From Hyphomonas sp. (lineage in GTDB: Bacteria > Pseudomonadota > Alphaproteobacteria > Caulobacterales > Hyphomonadaceae), in NCBI GenBank assembly GCA_002700305.1, contig PACZ01000020.1:1-64000 (forward strand): DNA of 64,000 bases, given 5' to 3'. A model generated the notes under the pieces. The model ran no database searches. It was not told the origin of the DNA and worked only from the letters and a program-made list of their open reading frames with translations. Position 1 is the first letter of the stretch. Each line of letters begins with the position of its first letter. Shown piece by piece: positions 10,130 to 19,887 of this stretch. The position numbers and the translations under genes are program-made.

Positions 10130-10699
10130 TTATGGGGTTTCTGACGGGCGCAGTTCAGGATGGCGCATCAGGAAGCGTTCGGCATAGAATAAGGCTGCGG
10201 CATGCAGCGCATGTTGAACTTCCAGTGCGCCATAGTCCAGGAATTCTGTATACGGCATTTCAAGCACCTCGATTTCCTCATTGGGGTCGAGGGACTGAGT
10301 GCTGGTCGGTTTGCAGCCGAGCGCGAGGTAATAGTGCAGCCGGTTGTTTTGTGTCGCGGGATTTGGATAGCAGGTTCCGACATGGTGCATGGCACGGGCC
10401 GTATATCCTGTCTCTTCCCGCAATTCCCGGGCGCCGACAGATGGCCAGTCCGTTTCGCCCGGATCGGACACGCCTCCAGGCAGGCCGAGCGTGAACACGC
10501 CGCCGGCGTGGCGGTATTCCCGGACGAGAACGACGTTGCCTGCATCTGTCAGGGGAATGACCGTGACCCAGTCCGTGAGTTCGGTGACATGGTAGGCTTC
10601 GACGATATGCCCGTCATCCCGGATGCATCGGTCCGTGCGCAGGCCCATGAAGCGGTCTCGCATGACCTGTTTCGATGAGAGGATTGTCCAGGGCTTCAT
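10130..10699 (-). CDS. Nudix hydrolase (ADP-ribose pyrophosphatase-like)
   Basis: A 189-aa hydrolase of nucleoside-diphosphate-linked substrates. The Nudix box is intact: GLPGGVSDPGE, then RELREETGY, with the metal-binding REXXEE glutamates present. An upstream beta-strand (VTVIPLTDAGNVVLVREYRHA) resembles the ADP-ribose pyrophosphatase subgroup, but the substrate is a guess. The start lies 1 bp after the stop of the 73-aa gene and there is no clear ribosome binding site, so translation is probably coupled. Confidence 0.9.
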   Translation of the reverse strand: MKPWTILSSKQVMRDRFMGLRTDRCIRDDGHIVEAYHVTELTDWVTVIPLTDAGNVVLVREYRHAGGVFTLGLPGGVSDPGETDWPSVGARELREETGYTARAMHHVGTCYPNPATQNNRLHYYLALGCKPTSTQSLDPNEEIEVLEMPYTEFLDYGALEVQHALHAAALFYAERFLMRHPELRPSETP

Positions 10700-10700
10700 G

Positions 10701-10922
10701 TCATTTCACCAATGTCATCCGGGCCAGCTTGGCGAGCAGAACGGCCCAGGGAAGGGCGTGAAAGCAGAGATCGAAAATATCGACTGGTTTTTGCAGTGTC
10801 CCATTCGCCAGCATTTTGATCTTCTCCCAGATGTGCGGCTCCGGAAAGAATGGCGCAAGGCCGAGTGTCAGGCATCCGAAGATGACCAGCATCAGGGGGA
10901 GTTTGTCCAGGAAGTCGAGCAT
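10701..10922 (-). CDS. small membrane protein, 73 aa
   Basis: A 73-aa protein with two hydrophobic segments: residues 8-25 (LPLMLVIFGCLTLGLAPF) and a weaker one near the C-terminus. A GAGG lies about ten bases before the ATG. Similar small proteins are often labelled RND transporter in annotations, but nothing here supports pump activity. It sits 12 bp after the DPP-IV-type peptidase gene and 1 bp before the Nudix gene, so it is in their transcription unit. Function unknown. Confidence 0.65.
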   Translation of the reverse strand: MLDFLDKLPLMLVIFGCLTLGLAPFFPEPHIWEKIKMLANGTLQKPVDIFDLCFHALPWAVLLAKLARMTLVK

Positions 10923-10934
10923 GGTTTTTCTGCC

Positions 10935-13235
10935 TCAAGGCTGGTCTGAACCTGAGGGTTTCAGGTGCCGGTCAAGAAAATCCAGCCGGGTTTTCATCAA
11001 ATGGGTCTGCAGCGCTTCACCGCGGATGCCGTGGCGCTGTCCCGGATAGGTCATCAGTTCAAACCGCTTGCCGTTCTCCTGCAGGATCGTCATCAGGCGG
11101 GGCGTGTTGTCGAAAGTGACATTGTCGTCCGCCATGCCGTGCATCAGCAGGAGGGGTGTGGTCAGGTTTGCGGCATAGGGGAGGACGCCAGAGGCTGCAT
11201 AACCCTCAGGATTGTTCTCCGGCGTTCCCATATAACGCTCCGTATAGAATGTATCGTAGAGGCTCCAGTCCGTGACCGGCGCGCCAGCGGCTGCCGCAGC
11301 GAAGGTACCTTCCGGGGCCTGCAGGATGGTCATCAGCGTCATGTATCCTCCATAGGACCAGCCCTGAATGCCAATTCTGCTCGCATCCACGTAGGGCTGG
11401 GACTTCAGCCACTCCACACCGGACAGTTGGTCCCGGATTTCAGGTCCGCCGGTGCGGCGGTGAATGACATTCTCGAATTCACGGCCGCGATTGTCGCTGC
11501 CGCGATTGTCCAACCTGAATATGATGTAGCCACGCCGCGCGAGGAACTGGTCCGACATGCTGCCCCAGGATCGTGACACGGTCTGCACATGCGGGCCGCC
11601 ATAAACTTCGACGATCACCGGATATTTCCTGGACGGATCGAAAGCCGGCGGTTTCAGGATTGAGTAATGAAGGTCTTGTCCGTCTTCGGCTTTCAAGGTG
11701 CCGTATTCGGGAACCACATGATCTGCTTTGTACGGCGCATAGGGGTGATGCGCGTCGAGCGCGTTCTCCTCAATCCAGCCCAGAAGTGTGCCATCCATCC
11801 GGTAGAGCCCCGTCTGGGGTGGATGTTCCGGAGAGGATGACGTGCCGACAAAGGTTTTCCGGTCCGGGCTGATCCGGACGTCCCAAGTCTTCCCGGCTTC
11901 TGTTATGCGCTTGGGCGAGCCCGGGCCGCCCTGCGGATCCAGGGATATACTGTATAGGTGGCGTTCGAGAACTGTGTCAGCGTACCCTGAATAATAGAGC
12001 GCTGTTCCGTCCTCGGAAACCGTCTCCACAGAGTCGACCACCTGGCCTGCAGGGGTAACGGGAATAACATCTTTCTGTCCTGAAGGCGGCAGGATGGCTG
12101 CCTGGCGCACGCCGCTGTCTTCCGTGGTGATGAGGAAGCGCCCATCCGGTAGTTCCCGAAAGTCCTTGGAGAGATTTACCCAAACCGGGTTTCGTTCCGT
12201 GTAGGGAGACCAGACGCGCCACGGCAGGGAGTCAGTCCTGTTGTACCTGATCTCCGTCTGGTCCCGGTTGACGGTCTGGAACCACAGGCTGCTGCTCGTC
12301 CAGTTTACACGCGCCAGATAGGTGTCCGGGCCTGTTTCGAATATCCGGTCGGTTCGATCTTTTACCAAGTCGTTCACGAAAAGGGCGACCCGCGCATTTG
12401 GCCGTCCAGCCCTTGGGTAGCGTTGCTCGACAACAGTCACCTTGTCGGCCTCGATGTCAAAACGGGGGACGATGTCCACACCCTTTTCGTTCACCTCAGT
12501 GAACGCGACGTAGCGTTCGTCCGGGCTCCACCAATATCCGGTGAAGCGTTTCATTTCTTCCTGTGCAACGAACTCTGACACACCATAGCTGATCGCCTGG
12601 TCCGGATCTGCAGCAGGTGTCAGGCGGGTTTCCTTACCGGTGGCGAGGTGGACCGCAAAGACCGCGCCTTCCCGTATGAAGCTGACATAATTACCGCGTG
12701 GGGAGATCCGGCCGTCGTATTCGAAGGCGTCCGTGTCCGTCAGCTGTCTAACGACCGGGCCATTCGTGGTCAGCGTAACGAGGTGCAGGTCGCCGGCAAT
12801 CGGCACGAGAATCGTATCGGCCGTTCCCCAGACATAGTCGGCGATACCCACCGTGCCTGCGATCCGTTTGCGTTCGCGGAGGGCTTTTTCCTGCTCGGAC
12901 AGATCGACCGTTTCAGGCTCCAGGAGCATGGAATCGACCAGCATGCTCTGCTCGCCTGTTGTTACGTCGAATTGCCAGAGATCGAACCGGTTTTGCTCTC
13001 CTGCGCGGGACTTGAGAAATGTAACGCGCGTTCCGTCAGGAGAGTATTTGACCAATCGGGCCACTGGTCCGGACAGGGAGGGTGAGGCGTACAGGCGTTC
13101 CAGCGGCAGCGTTTGGGGCGTATCGGTCAATATTTCGGTCTCCGATGTGTTCGCTGGCGACTGGGCCTGCGAGTGAAATGACGGGAGAAAAAATGCGGTG
13201 AGGACGGTGAACAGGGTGTAAATCGTACGTTTCAT
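10935..13235 (-). CDS. S9B family prolyl oligopeptidase / dipeptidyl peptidase IV-like
   Basis: A 766-aa exported serine peptidase. Residues 1-24 are a signal peptide (LFTVLTAFFLPSFHSQA). An N-terminal beta-propeller follows, then the alpha/beta-hydrolase domain with Ser627 in GWSYGGY, Asp703 in GMADDNV and His735 in GQRHG, matching the DPP-IV triad order and spacing. Length is typical of bacterial DPP-IV enzymes, which remove N-terminal X-Pro dipeptides. It heads the run with the 73-aa, Nudix and DUF1330 genes. The activity assignment is by family. Confidence 0.92.
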   Translation of the reverse strand: MKRTIYTLFTVLTAFFLPSFHSQAQSPANTSETEILTDTPQTLPLERLYASPSLSGPVARLVKYSPDGTRVTFLKSRAGEQNRFDLWQFDVTTGEQSMLVDSMLLEPETVDLSEQEKALRERKRIAGTVGIADYVWGTADTILVPIAGDLHLVTLTTNGPVVRQLTDTDAFEYDGRISPRGNYVSFIREGAVFAVHLATGKETRLTPAADPDQAISYGVSEFVAQEEMKRFTGYWWSPDERYVAFTEVNEKGVDIVPRFDIEADKVTVVEQRYPRAGRPNARVALFVNDLVKDRTDRIFETGPDTYLARVNWTSSSLWFQTVNRDQTEIRYNRTDSLPWRVWSPYTERNPVWVNLSKDFRELPDGRFLITTEDSGVRQAAILPPSGQKDVIPVTPAGQVVDSVETVSEDGTALYYSGYADTVLERHLYSISLDPQGGPGSPKRITEAGKTWDVRISPDRKTFVGTSSSPEHPPQTGLYRMDGTLLGWIEENALDAHHPYAPYKADHVVPEYGTLKAEDGQDLHYSILKPPAFDPSRKYPVIVEVYGGPHVQTVSRSWGSMSDQFLARRGYIIFRLDNRGSDNRGREFENVIHRRTGGPEIRDQLSGVEWLKSQPYVDASRIGIQGWSYGGYMTLMTILQAPEGTFAAAAAGAPVTDWSLYDTFYTERYMGTPENNPEGYAASGVLPYAANLTTPLLLMHGMADDNVTFDNTPRLMTILQENGKRFELMTYPGQRHGIRGEALQTHLMKTRLDFLDRHLKPSGSDQP

Positions 13236-13368
13236 GCTTACGAACCTAATCGGGGGCGCGATTGATTGTCATCAGATGTTGCTCACCGGCTTGGCAGGTT
13301 TGGATTTTTTCTACACAGACTGCTTTCGCCCCCTAGCCAAGCGTGGACCTCACAATAAAGTAAGACCC

Positions 13369-14001
13369 ATGATGAATGGGGTGGGATTGTTTCAGCAAGC
13401 AATAGCCCTGGTCGCCTCGGGCAGCGGCGGCAACGCCCTTCTTCGTGGTGCCGATATGATGCGCCGCGCCGCTGATTTCGGACATGTTGCAGCAGCAAAC
13501 AATTACGGGGCCATGCTCCATGCTGGACGGGGCGTGCGTCAGGACTTGGTCGGCGCGCGAGCCTACTACCATCAGGCCGCCAGTGCAGGGCTTCCTATTG
13601 GTTTGTTTAATATGGGTTTTATGTGCTTCCATGGCCTCGGAGGGCCGAAGGATCACAAACGGGCCCGGTTCCTGTTTCTCAGGGCAGCGCAACAGGATGA
13701 GACGGATGCCATCACCTATCTTGGCCTGATGCTGATGTCAGGGCAGGGCGGCCCGGCCGATCCGCGCGCCGCGCGTGCCTGGTGGAGCCGTGGCGCCTCA
13801 CTCGGGAACAGCCGGTGTGCCTTCAATCTGGGGATCGCCCATGCAGGCGGGCACGGGTGTCCGCAGGATCTGGTCAAAGCGTGGCGCTGGTTCCGGCAGG
13901 CCGAGCGTCTCGGTAATCCCGAGGCCGAAAGCGAACTTCGCCGGCTCGAATTTGCCATGAGCGATGAAGAGCAGAGCCGGGCATTCCGGCGGGCGAGCTG
14001 A
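13369..14001 (+). CDS. Sel1-like repeat (SLR/TPR) protein
   Basis: About 210 aa made of Sel1-like repeats: AAANNYGAMLHAGRGVRQDLVGARAYYHQAA, GLFNMGFMCFHGLG, ITYLGLMLMSGQGG, CAFNLGIAHAGGHGCPQDL and so on, each about 36 residues with the A-x-x-x-L-G pattern. Such solenoids mediate protein-protein contacts. The frame is open back to 13234, but that stretch does not look like repeat sequence and overlaps the divergent peptidase start, so I chose ATG 13369. No signal peptide is seen from this start. Binding partner unknown. Confidence 0.8.
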   Translation: MMNGVGLFQQAIALVASGSGGNALLRGADMMRRAADFGHVAAANNYGAMLHAGRGVRQDLVGARAYYHQAASAGLPIGLFNMGFMCFHGLGGPKDHKRARFLFLRAAQQDETDAITYLGLMLMSGQGGPADPRAARAWWSRGASLGNSRCAFNLGIAHAGGHGCPQDLVKAWRWFRQAERLGNPEAESELRRLEFAMSDEEQSRAFRRAS

Positions 14002-14209
14002 CCAAAATATGCAGCACCAGACAGAGGGTGGGCGCTGACCTGCCATGAATCCGGCGATCCGGTCAGATCACGGGTTTCGCCGGTTCTGTCTCTCAAGGTG
14101 TCTCTGCGGACCGTGGTTCGCTGATGGCGGGCACCTGAGTGCTTGATTTTATGGGGTGAGTGCGTAACTCAGCGGCGTTCAATCTTTCCCCAAACAGGAT
14201 TCTTCCACC

Positions 14210-15874
14210 ATGGCCGGACCTCAATACGTTTACCACATGCAGGGCCTCACCAAGGTCTATCCAGGTGGCAAGAAGGTGTTTGAAAACATCCACCTGTCTT
14301 TCCTGCCCGATGCCAAGATCGGTGTCGTCGGCGTCAATGGTGCGGGTAAGTCCACGCTGCTGCGCATCATGGCGGGGCAGGACAAGGAATTCATCGGTGA
14401 AGCCTGGTCGGCCGATGGTGTGAAAGTCGGTTACCTTCCACAGGAGCCGAAGCTCGACGAGAGCAAGACCGTTTTCGAGAACATCGCCGCCGCTTGCCCG
14501 GAAAAGATGATGCTCGACCAGTTCAACGAAATCTCCGGCAAACTCGGCGAAGACTATTCCGACGAGCTGATGGAGCAGATGACGGAGCTGCAGGAGAAGA
14601 TCGACGCAGCTGACGCCTGGGACATCGACTCAAAGATCCAGATGGCCATGGAAGCCCTGCGCTGCCCTGACGACGATGCCGACGTGACAAAGCTGTCGGG
14701 CGGGGAGATCCGCCGTGTCGCGATCTGTGCGCTGCTTCTGTCCAAACCCGACATGATCCTGATGGACGAACCGACCAACCATCTCGATGCCGAGACGGTG
14801 GCCTGGCTCCAGAATTACCTGATCAATTTCCCCGGCTGCGTCATCCTCGTCACCCACGATCGTTATTTCCTCGACGATATCACGACCTGGATCCTCGAAC
14901 TCGACCGTGGCCGCGGCATGCCCTATCAGGGGAACTATTCCGACTGGCTGGAGCAGAAAGCCAAGCGCATGGAGCAGGAGGCTCGCGAAGAGCGCGGCAA
15001 ACAACGCTCTTTGGCCAAGGAACTCGAATGGGTCCGCTCCAGTCCGAAAGCCCGCCAGGCAAAATCCAAGGCGCGTATCCAGTCCTATGAGCAGAAAGCC
15101 GCCGAGGCCGAACGCGAGAAGGTCTCCACTGCGCAGATCCGCATTCCGCCAGGCCCGCGTCTCGGCAATGTGGTTCTGGAGGCCGAAGGCCTGCGCAAGG
15201 GCTTCGGTAACAACCTCCTGATCGAAGACCTGGACTTCAAACTGCCGCCTGGCGGTATCGTCGGCGTGATCGGCCCGAACGGCGCCGGTAAGTCGACGCT
15301 GTTCAAGATGATCCTCGGCCAGGAAGAACCGGATGCCGGCACGCTGCGTGTCGGCGACACGGTAAAGTTCGGTTATGTCGACCAGAGCCGCAACAAGCTC
15401 GACGACAAGAAGAACGTCTGGGAGGAAATCTCGGGCGGGACGGACGTCATTGACCTTGGCGGCGTCGAGGTGAACTCGCGCGCTTATGTCGGGGCGTTCA
15501 ACTTCAAAGGCTCTGACCAGCAGAAGAAGGTCGGCCTGCTCTCCGGCGGTGAGCGTAACCGCGTGCACCTCGCCAAGATGCTGAAGGAAAGTTCTAACGT
15601 TCTTCTGCTCGACGAACCGACCAACGACCTCGACGTGGAGACGCTGCAGGCGCTGGAAGAGGGCCTTGATGCTTTCCCGGGCTGCGCCGTGATCATCAGC
15701 CACGACCGCTGGTTCCTTGACCGGATGGCGACCCACATTCTCGCCTTTGAGGGCGATTCCCACGTCGAATGGTTCGAGGGCGATTTCTCCTCCTACCTGG
15801 AAGACAAGAAGCGCCGTCTGGGCGAGGACGCCGTCAATCCGAAGCGCCTGAAATTCAAGAAATTCGCGCGATAG
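14210..15874 (+). CDS. ettA: energy-dependent translational throttle protein EttA (ABC-F ATPase)
   Basis: A 554-aa cytosolic ABC-F protein, the same size as E. coli EttA (555 aa). It has two ABC domains: Walker A GVNGAGKS at 41-48 and GPNGAGKS at 355-362, each with a signature (LSGGEIRR and LSGGERNR) and Walker B MDEPTNHLD / LDEPTNDLD. The charged linker lies between them. EttA binds the ribosomal E site and gates the first elongation step according to ADP/ATP ratio. It is a stand-alone gene with 208 bp upstream. Confidence 0.95.
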   Translation: MAGPQYVYHMQGLTKVYPGGKKVFENIHLSFLPDAKIGVVGVNGAGKSTLLRIMAGQDKEFIGEAWSADGVKVGYLPQEPKLDESKTVFENIAAACPEKMMLDQFNEISGKLGEDYSDELMEQMTELQEKIDAADAWDIDSKIQMAMEALRCPDDDADVTKLSGGEIRRVAICALLLSKPDMILMDEPTNHLDAETVAWLQNYLINFPGCVILVTHDRYFLDDITTWILELDRGRGMPYQGNYSDWLEQKAKRMEQEAREERGKQRSLAKELEWVRSSPKARQAKSKARIQSYEQKAAEAEREKVSTAQIRIPPGPRLGNVVLEAEGLRKGFGNNLLIEDLDFKLPPGGIVGVIGPNGAGKSTLFKMILGQEEPDAGTLRVGDTVKFGYVDQSRNKLDDKKNVWEEISGGTDVIDLGGVEVNSRAYVGAFNFKGSDQQKKVGLLSGGERNRVHLAKMLKESSNVLLLDEPTNDLDVETLQALEEGLDAFPGCAVIISHDRWFLDRMATHILAFEGDSHVEWFEGDFSSYLEDKKRRLGEDAVNPKRLKFKKFAR

Positions 15875-15957
15875 GAGAAAATATCCGGTCTCCGGCGTCG
15901 GTGACTACGCAATTCGGTGCAAAAATTGCGTAAGGACGGAACGTCAGGGAGTCCGAT

Positions 15958-17019
15958 ATGACGACAAGTGCCTCGCCGAAGCTTTCGGTTGTGATCACGA
16001 ACTATAATTACGCCGCCTTCGTTGCGACGGCGATCGACAGTGTCCTGTCTCAGGATGTCGAGATCGAACTCGTGGTTGTCGATGATTGTTCGAAGGACAA
16101 TTCGCGGGACATCATCCGATCTTATGGCGACCGGATCATTCCGGTCCTGCAGGACGTAAATCAGGGACATGGCGGTGGTTTCAATGCCGGATATGCCCGT
16201 ACGACGGGCGATCTGGTCATGTTCCTGGACGCGGACGACTTCCTGCTGCCCGGCGCCGGCAAGACCATTCTTTCCAATTATGACCCGGACATCGGCATGT
16301 ATCTCTACCGGATGAACTATGCCGATGAGCAGGGCACGCTTGGCGGTTTGTTTCCTCCGCCGCAAGTGCCGCTTGCCGATGGGGATGTCGCTGCGCAGCT
16401 GCGCGAGATGGGGCACTATTCCGGTACGATCACGTCTGGCCTGGTCTACACCCGCACCGCTTTGGAACAGGTCATGCCGATGGATTCGGAGATGTTCCGG
16501 CAAGGCGGCGATGGTTACCTGTCTGCGACCGTGCCGCTGCACGCGACTGCCAAAGGCTATGACCAGCCGATTTCTGCTTATCGTCTCCACGGTTCGCAAC
16601 ATTCCCAGTTCGCAAAGGCCTACGCGAAGCGCGCCCGCTGGCGGATCGGTCACCAGCAAGCGTGCTTTGACTGCATCCGGGACCATGCGGCACGTCAGGG
16701 ATTGCCGACCGCAGCAGATCTGGGAGAACGCGATCCGGGACATTTGCAGGAACGTTTGGTCTCGCTTTTGTTTGAGCCGAAGCTGCACCCGGTAAGCACC
16801 GACACGCGTGCCGGGCTCCTGAGAAAGCTCCGTGCCGCCAATCGTGAAAGATTTGGCGGCAAGGCACTCGCCCGGAATGCCTGGTGGATTCTGATTGGTC
16901 TCCTGCCGAACGGAGCGGCGCGTACTGTCCTGTCATGGAAGATCGACGTTGCGGCCCGTCCGGCATGGATGAACAGACTGGGCCGCACGCTTCGCAAGCG
17001 CCTGGGCATTGTAACCTGA
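15958..17019 (+). CDS. glycosyltransferase family 2
   Basis: A 353-aa GT-A fold transferase. KLSVVITNYNYAAFVATAIDSVLSQ opens the nucleotide-sugar domain, followed by VVDDCSKDNS and the metal-binding DxD-type FLDADDF at about residue 85. No membrane helices are evident except a weak C-terminal hydrophobic stretch (WWILIGLLPNGAARTVL). GGGAG precedes the ATG. It is monocistronic between ettA and an amidase, far from the main polysaccharide locus at 39-51 kb, but could serve the same glycan. Acceptor unknown. Confidence 0.9.
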   Translation: MTTSASPKLSVVITNYNYAAFVATAIDSVLSQDVEIELVVVDDCSKDNSRDIIRSYGDRIIPVLQDVNQGHGGGFNAGYARTTGDLVMFLDADDFLLPGAGKTILSNYDPDIGMYLYRMNYADEQGTLGGLFPPPQVPLADGDVAAQLREMGHYSGTITSGLVYTRTALEQVMPMDSEMFRQGGDGYLSATVPLHATAKGYDQPISAYRLHGSQHSQFAKAYAKRARWRIGHQQACFDCIRDHAARQGLPTAADLGERDPGHLQERLVSLLFEPKLHPVSTDTRAGLLRKLRAANRERFGGKALARNAWWILIGLLPNGAARTVLSWKIDVAARPAWMNRLGRTLRKRLGIVT

Positions 17020-17095
17020 CGGCACGGAACGATTGCTCTTGCCCTCAGATACCTGTCCGCTAGGCTCAGGCCCAGCGTACAAAGGGGTATGAGGT

Positions 17096-18703
17096 ATGAG
17101 AATTCTGGTGACAGCTTCTCTGGCGGCACTGTTGCTGGCTGGATGCGGAGGACCTCCGGCGCCTGCCTCGCAGGAAGAGATCGCGGTTGTGCCGACCTAT
17201 GAAGCCACCGGGATCGCTGCGAAAACGCTTCCGGAACTGGTCGATGATCTGTCGGACGGTGCCGTGAGTTCTGAAGAACTGGTGCAGGCCTACCTTGACC
17301 GGATTGAGCGGCTCGACCGTGATGGTCCGCGGCTTCAAAGTATCATTTCACTCAATCCGAATGCGCTTCCGCTGGCGCGTGCCAGCGACCAGCGCCGGGC
17401 GAACGGAAACACGCTCGGGCCGCTGGACGGCGTGCCCGTGCTTCTGAAGGATAATATCGAAAGCCTGGATCCCATGCCGACAACAGCGGGGTCGCTGGCC
17501 TTAGAGGATAATATTACCGGGCGGGACAGTCCGCTGGTTGCTGGATTGCGCGCGCAGGGCGCGATTATTCTAGGCAAGACCAACCTTAGCCAATGGGCAA
17601 ATTTCCGAGACGATGATTCCATGAGTGGATGGTCGTCCGTGGGCGGACAGGTTCACAATCCCCACATGCTGGATAGGAATCCTTGTGGATCCAGCTCGGG
17701 CTCAGGGGTGGCTGTTGCTGCGTCTCTGGCCGCCGGAGCGGTCGGCACGGAGACTAATGGCTCGATTATCTGCCCGTCCAACGTGAATGGCATTGTCGGG
17801 TTCAAGCCGACAGTCGGTCTGGTATCGCAGGAATGGATTGTCCCGATCTCGCCGTCGCAGGATACGGCCGGCCCGATGACGCGCACGGTTCGCGGGGCTG
17901 CCCTGATGCTGAACGCAATGGATTCAGGGGATGAAGACTACACGCTGAGCCTTTCACCTGATGCGCTGAATGGGATGCGGATTGGTGTGATGCGGTTTGC
18001 CGAAGGTTCCAACAAGGATATCAAGGATCGCTTTGCCGCTGCTCTCGCTGAAATGGAGGCGCAGGGGGCGACGCTTGTCGATATAGATGAATTTGAACCG
18101 GCCGCAGAAAATTTCTGGGACAGTACGCAGCCCCTTCTGGAGTTTGAATTCAAAGACAGTCTGAATGCCTATCTCGCGACGACACCTGACACAGTGACGA
18201 CGAGAACCCTCCGTGAGCTGATTGCGTTCAATGAAGCTAATGCGGATCAGGAAATGCCCCTGTTCGGGCAGAGCCTGTTCGAGGCGTCAGAGGCGCGCGG
18301 GCCTCTCACCGATCCGGCATATGTTGCTGCGAAGGCGGCGGTGCGTTTCTCAACACGCGAACAGGGGATCGACCGTCTGCTGGCCGAATACGACGTGAAC
18401 GTTCTGGTCTCGCCATCGGGCCCCGTTGCCCCCCGGATCGATCCGGTCAATGGCGATGTATGGCCACAATGGGCAGGGGCCGGCTGGATGGCTGCTCAGG
18501 CAGGCTATCCGCACCTGACGGTGCCGATGGGTAATGTGCACGGCATACCTGTGGGCGTGTCGTTTATCGGTTCAGCTGGCGATGATGCCGCGATCCTTGC
18601 TTACGGGTATGCGTATGAGCAGGCCAGCAAGCTGAGGCCCGATCCGCATTATCTGAACAGCGCCGAGGACCGCCCAGAAATCTCCGAGGCGATGCTGAAG
18701 TAA
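17096..18703 (+). CDS. amidase-signature lipoprotein
   Basis: A 535-aa amidase-signature hydrolase carrying a lipobox (LLLAGC, Cys17), so it is predicted to be lipid-anchored at the envelope. The Ser-cisSer-Lys triad is visible: Lys118 in LLKDN, the cis-Ser in GSSSGSG at 199-203, and the nucleophile around Ser223 in ETNGSII. A GAGG precedes the ATG. Exported amidases of this kind are common in marine alphaproteobacteria and may hydrolyse amino-acid or peptide amides. It converges on the TerB-like gene with 28 bp between. Confidence 0.9.
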   Translation: MRILVTASLAALLLAGCGGPPAPASQEEIAVVPTYEATGIAAKTLPELVDDLSDGAVSSEELVQAYLDRIERLDRDGPRLQSIISLNPNALPLARASDQRRANGNTLGPLDGVPVLLKDNIESLDPMPTTAGSLALEDNITGRDSPLVAGLRAQGAIILGKTNLSQWANFRDDDSMSGWSSVGGQVHNPHMLDRNPCGSSSGSGVAVAASLAAGAVGTETNGSIICPSNVNGIVGFKPTVGLVSQEWIVPISPSQDTAGPMTRTVRGAALMLNAMDSGDEDYTLSLSPDALNGMRIGVMRFAEGSNKDIKDRFAAALAEMEAQGATLVDIDEFEPAAENFWDSTQPLLEFEFKDSLNAYLATTPDTVTTRTLRELIAFNEANADQEMPLFGQSLFEASEARGPLTDPAYVAAKAAVRFSTREQGIDRLLAEYDVNVLVSPSGPVAPRIDPVNGDVWPQWAGAGWMAAQAGYPHLTVPMGNVHGIPVGVSFIGSAGDDAAILAYGYAYEQASKLRPDPHYLNSAEDRPEISEAMLK

Positions 18704-18731
18704 AAGCCATCCTGGCCTGCCGGCGAACAAG

Positions 18732-19235
18732 TCAGAATCGGTTTTTGAGTGAGATCACTTTGGTGATCAGCTTTGCTTCTTCTTCTGTGATGTTGAGTAA
18801 CCCGATCAGTTTCTCGAGAAATTCCGCCTCGGCAGAAACGAGGACGCCATCGGCAAGGGCAATATCGAGACAATGGGCGAATACGGCGGGGGGCATGTCC
18901 TTGGGCAGCGCTTCGCATGCCTCAGCCAGCCAGTCAGGCCGGTCTGAGCGTCGCTTCAGTACGACCCGGTTCACCTGCGCCAATTCGTTCTGGTCGAGGT
19001 TCTTGAGGGTGCGTGACCGGCGGGAGAGGGCTCGGATTTCCTCCTGCTCCTGTTCGGCAATGCGTCCATCTGCAAAGGCGGTGGAAAGGATGAGGCATAG
19101 GAAAGCTTCCGGGATGCTCCAGTCATTAGGGTGATCCGGGAATTCGGTCACCAGTTCCTGCATGCTGAAGCCGGATTTCTTTTCGACCGTTATCGGGCCG
19201 AACAGTGCCTGGGAGTTGTCTTGTTGGTCACCCAT
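18732..19235 (-). CDS. TerB-like (tellurite resistance TerB) family protein
   Basis: A 167-aa all-helical protein with the TerB-type acidic pair. IPEAFLCLILSTAFADGRIAEQEQEEI occurs once near residue 45, and a second half-repeat HCLDIALADGVLVSAEAEFLEKL near residue 125. TerB domains bind divalent metal through such Asp/Glu residues. I chose ATG 19235, with CAGGAG upstream, over a TTG 36 bp further out. No other ter genes (terC, terD, terZ) are nearby, so tellurite resistance is not implied. It is last in a three-gene minus-strand run. Confidence 0.8.
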   Translation of the reverse strand: MGDQQDNSQALFGPITVEKKSGFSMQELVTEFPDHPNDWSIPEAFLCLILSTAFADGRIAEQEQEEIRALSRRSRTLKNLDQNELAQVNRVVLKRRSDRPDWLAEACEALPKDMPPAVFAHCLDIALADGVLVSAEAEFLEKLIGLLNITEEEAKLITKVISLKNRF

Positions 19236-19280
19236 CTGCGTGTACTCCTGCTTGGGTATCTGAGGCGGCAAGCGGTTTCA

Positions 19281-19853
19281 TCAATCTGGCCGTACAGGGG
19301 CCGGAACCGGTGGCCAGGCTTCGACATCTGACTTGAGCTGGGCCAGGGCATCGCGGCGCTCTGTCAGGCTGGTGATGACGTCATCCAGCCACTCGACATT
19401 CTCCGGAAGCTCTCTCAAACGGCGGGGCGCGTTTGCACGGCTGGGTTGGGCCAGAAGGTCGGCGATGTCCTTTTCCAATGCTTTCGACTGCTGTTGCAGC
19501 TGAACGATGCTCTGGAACCCGGCATAGCTGGCGATGGTTGCCTGCTGTTGGGCGATGACCTGTTCACGATTGCCAATCTGGGTTTCCATTTTTTTCAGTT
19601 CAGCCGCCTGAGTTGCCAGTTTCTGATCGGCTTCCGCGAGTTGTGCGTCTGTGTTCGAAAAGACCATGAACAAAGCCACCACAGCGGCGACCAAAACGCC
19701 CGCAAGGAAGATCACCATGATGAGCAGCCGGGCCTGCCCGCGCTTGGCTTCCTTTAGCTGATGCGACAAGGCCATCATGTCGTCATGCGTGGGCACTGAC
19801 TGGAACACTTGCATGTCCGAATTGTCGGAAGATTGGACTGTTGGCACCGTCAT
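19281..19853 (-). CDS. membrane-anchored coiled-coil protein, unknown function
   Basis: A 190-aa protein with a cytosolic N-terminus of about 40 residues and one membrane helix at about 42-65 (LLIMVIFLAGVLVAAVVALFMV). A long coiled coil follows at about 70-130 (AQLAEADQKLATQAAELKKMETQ), then a Pro-rich C-terminal end. GAGGAAA lies upstream of the ATG. It sits between a TPR lipoprotein gene (34 bp upstream) and a TerB-like gene (45 bp downstream). I recognise no family. Topology suggests a periplasmic coiled-coil tether. Confidence 0.7.
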   Translation of the reverse strand: MTVPTVQSSDNSDMQVFQSVPTHDDMMALSHQLKEAKRGQARLLIMVIFLAGVLVAAVVALFMVFSNTDAQLAEADQKLATQAAELKKMETQIGNREQVIAQQQATIASYAGFQSIVQLQQQSKALEKDIADLLAQPSRANAPRRLRELPENVEWLDDVITSLTERRDALAQLKSDVEAWPPVPAPVRPD

Positions 19854-19887
19854 ACCGAGGTTTCCTCATTCTCTGTGTTCGTCGCCG

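Noticed and set aside
13234..13368. N-terminal extension of the Sel1-repeat protein
   Set aside because: It overlaps the start codon of the divergent peptidase and does not resemble repeat sequence or a clear signal peptide; ATG 13369 is a better start.
14023..14092. AGACAGA / TCTGTCT inverted repeat before ettA
   Set aside because: Only 7 bp with a spacer of over 50 nt and no further pairing; likely chance.
18732..19235. Tellurite resistance system suggested by the TerB-like gene
   Set aside because: No terC, terD, terZ or related genes are nearby, and TerB-like domains occur in many unrelated contexts.
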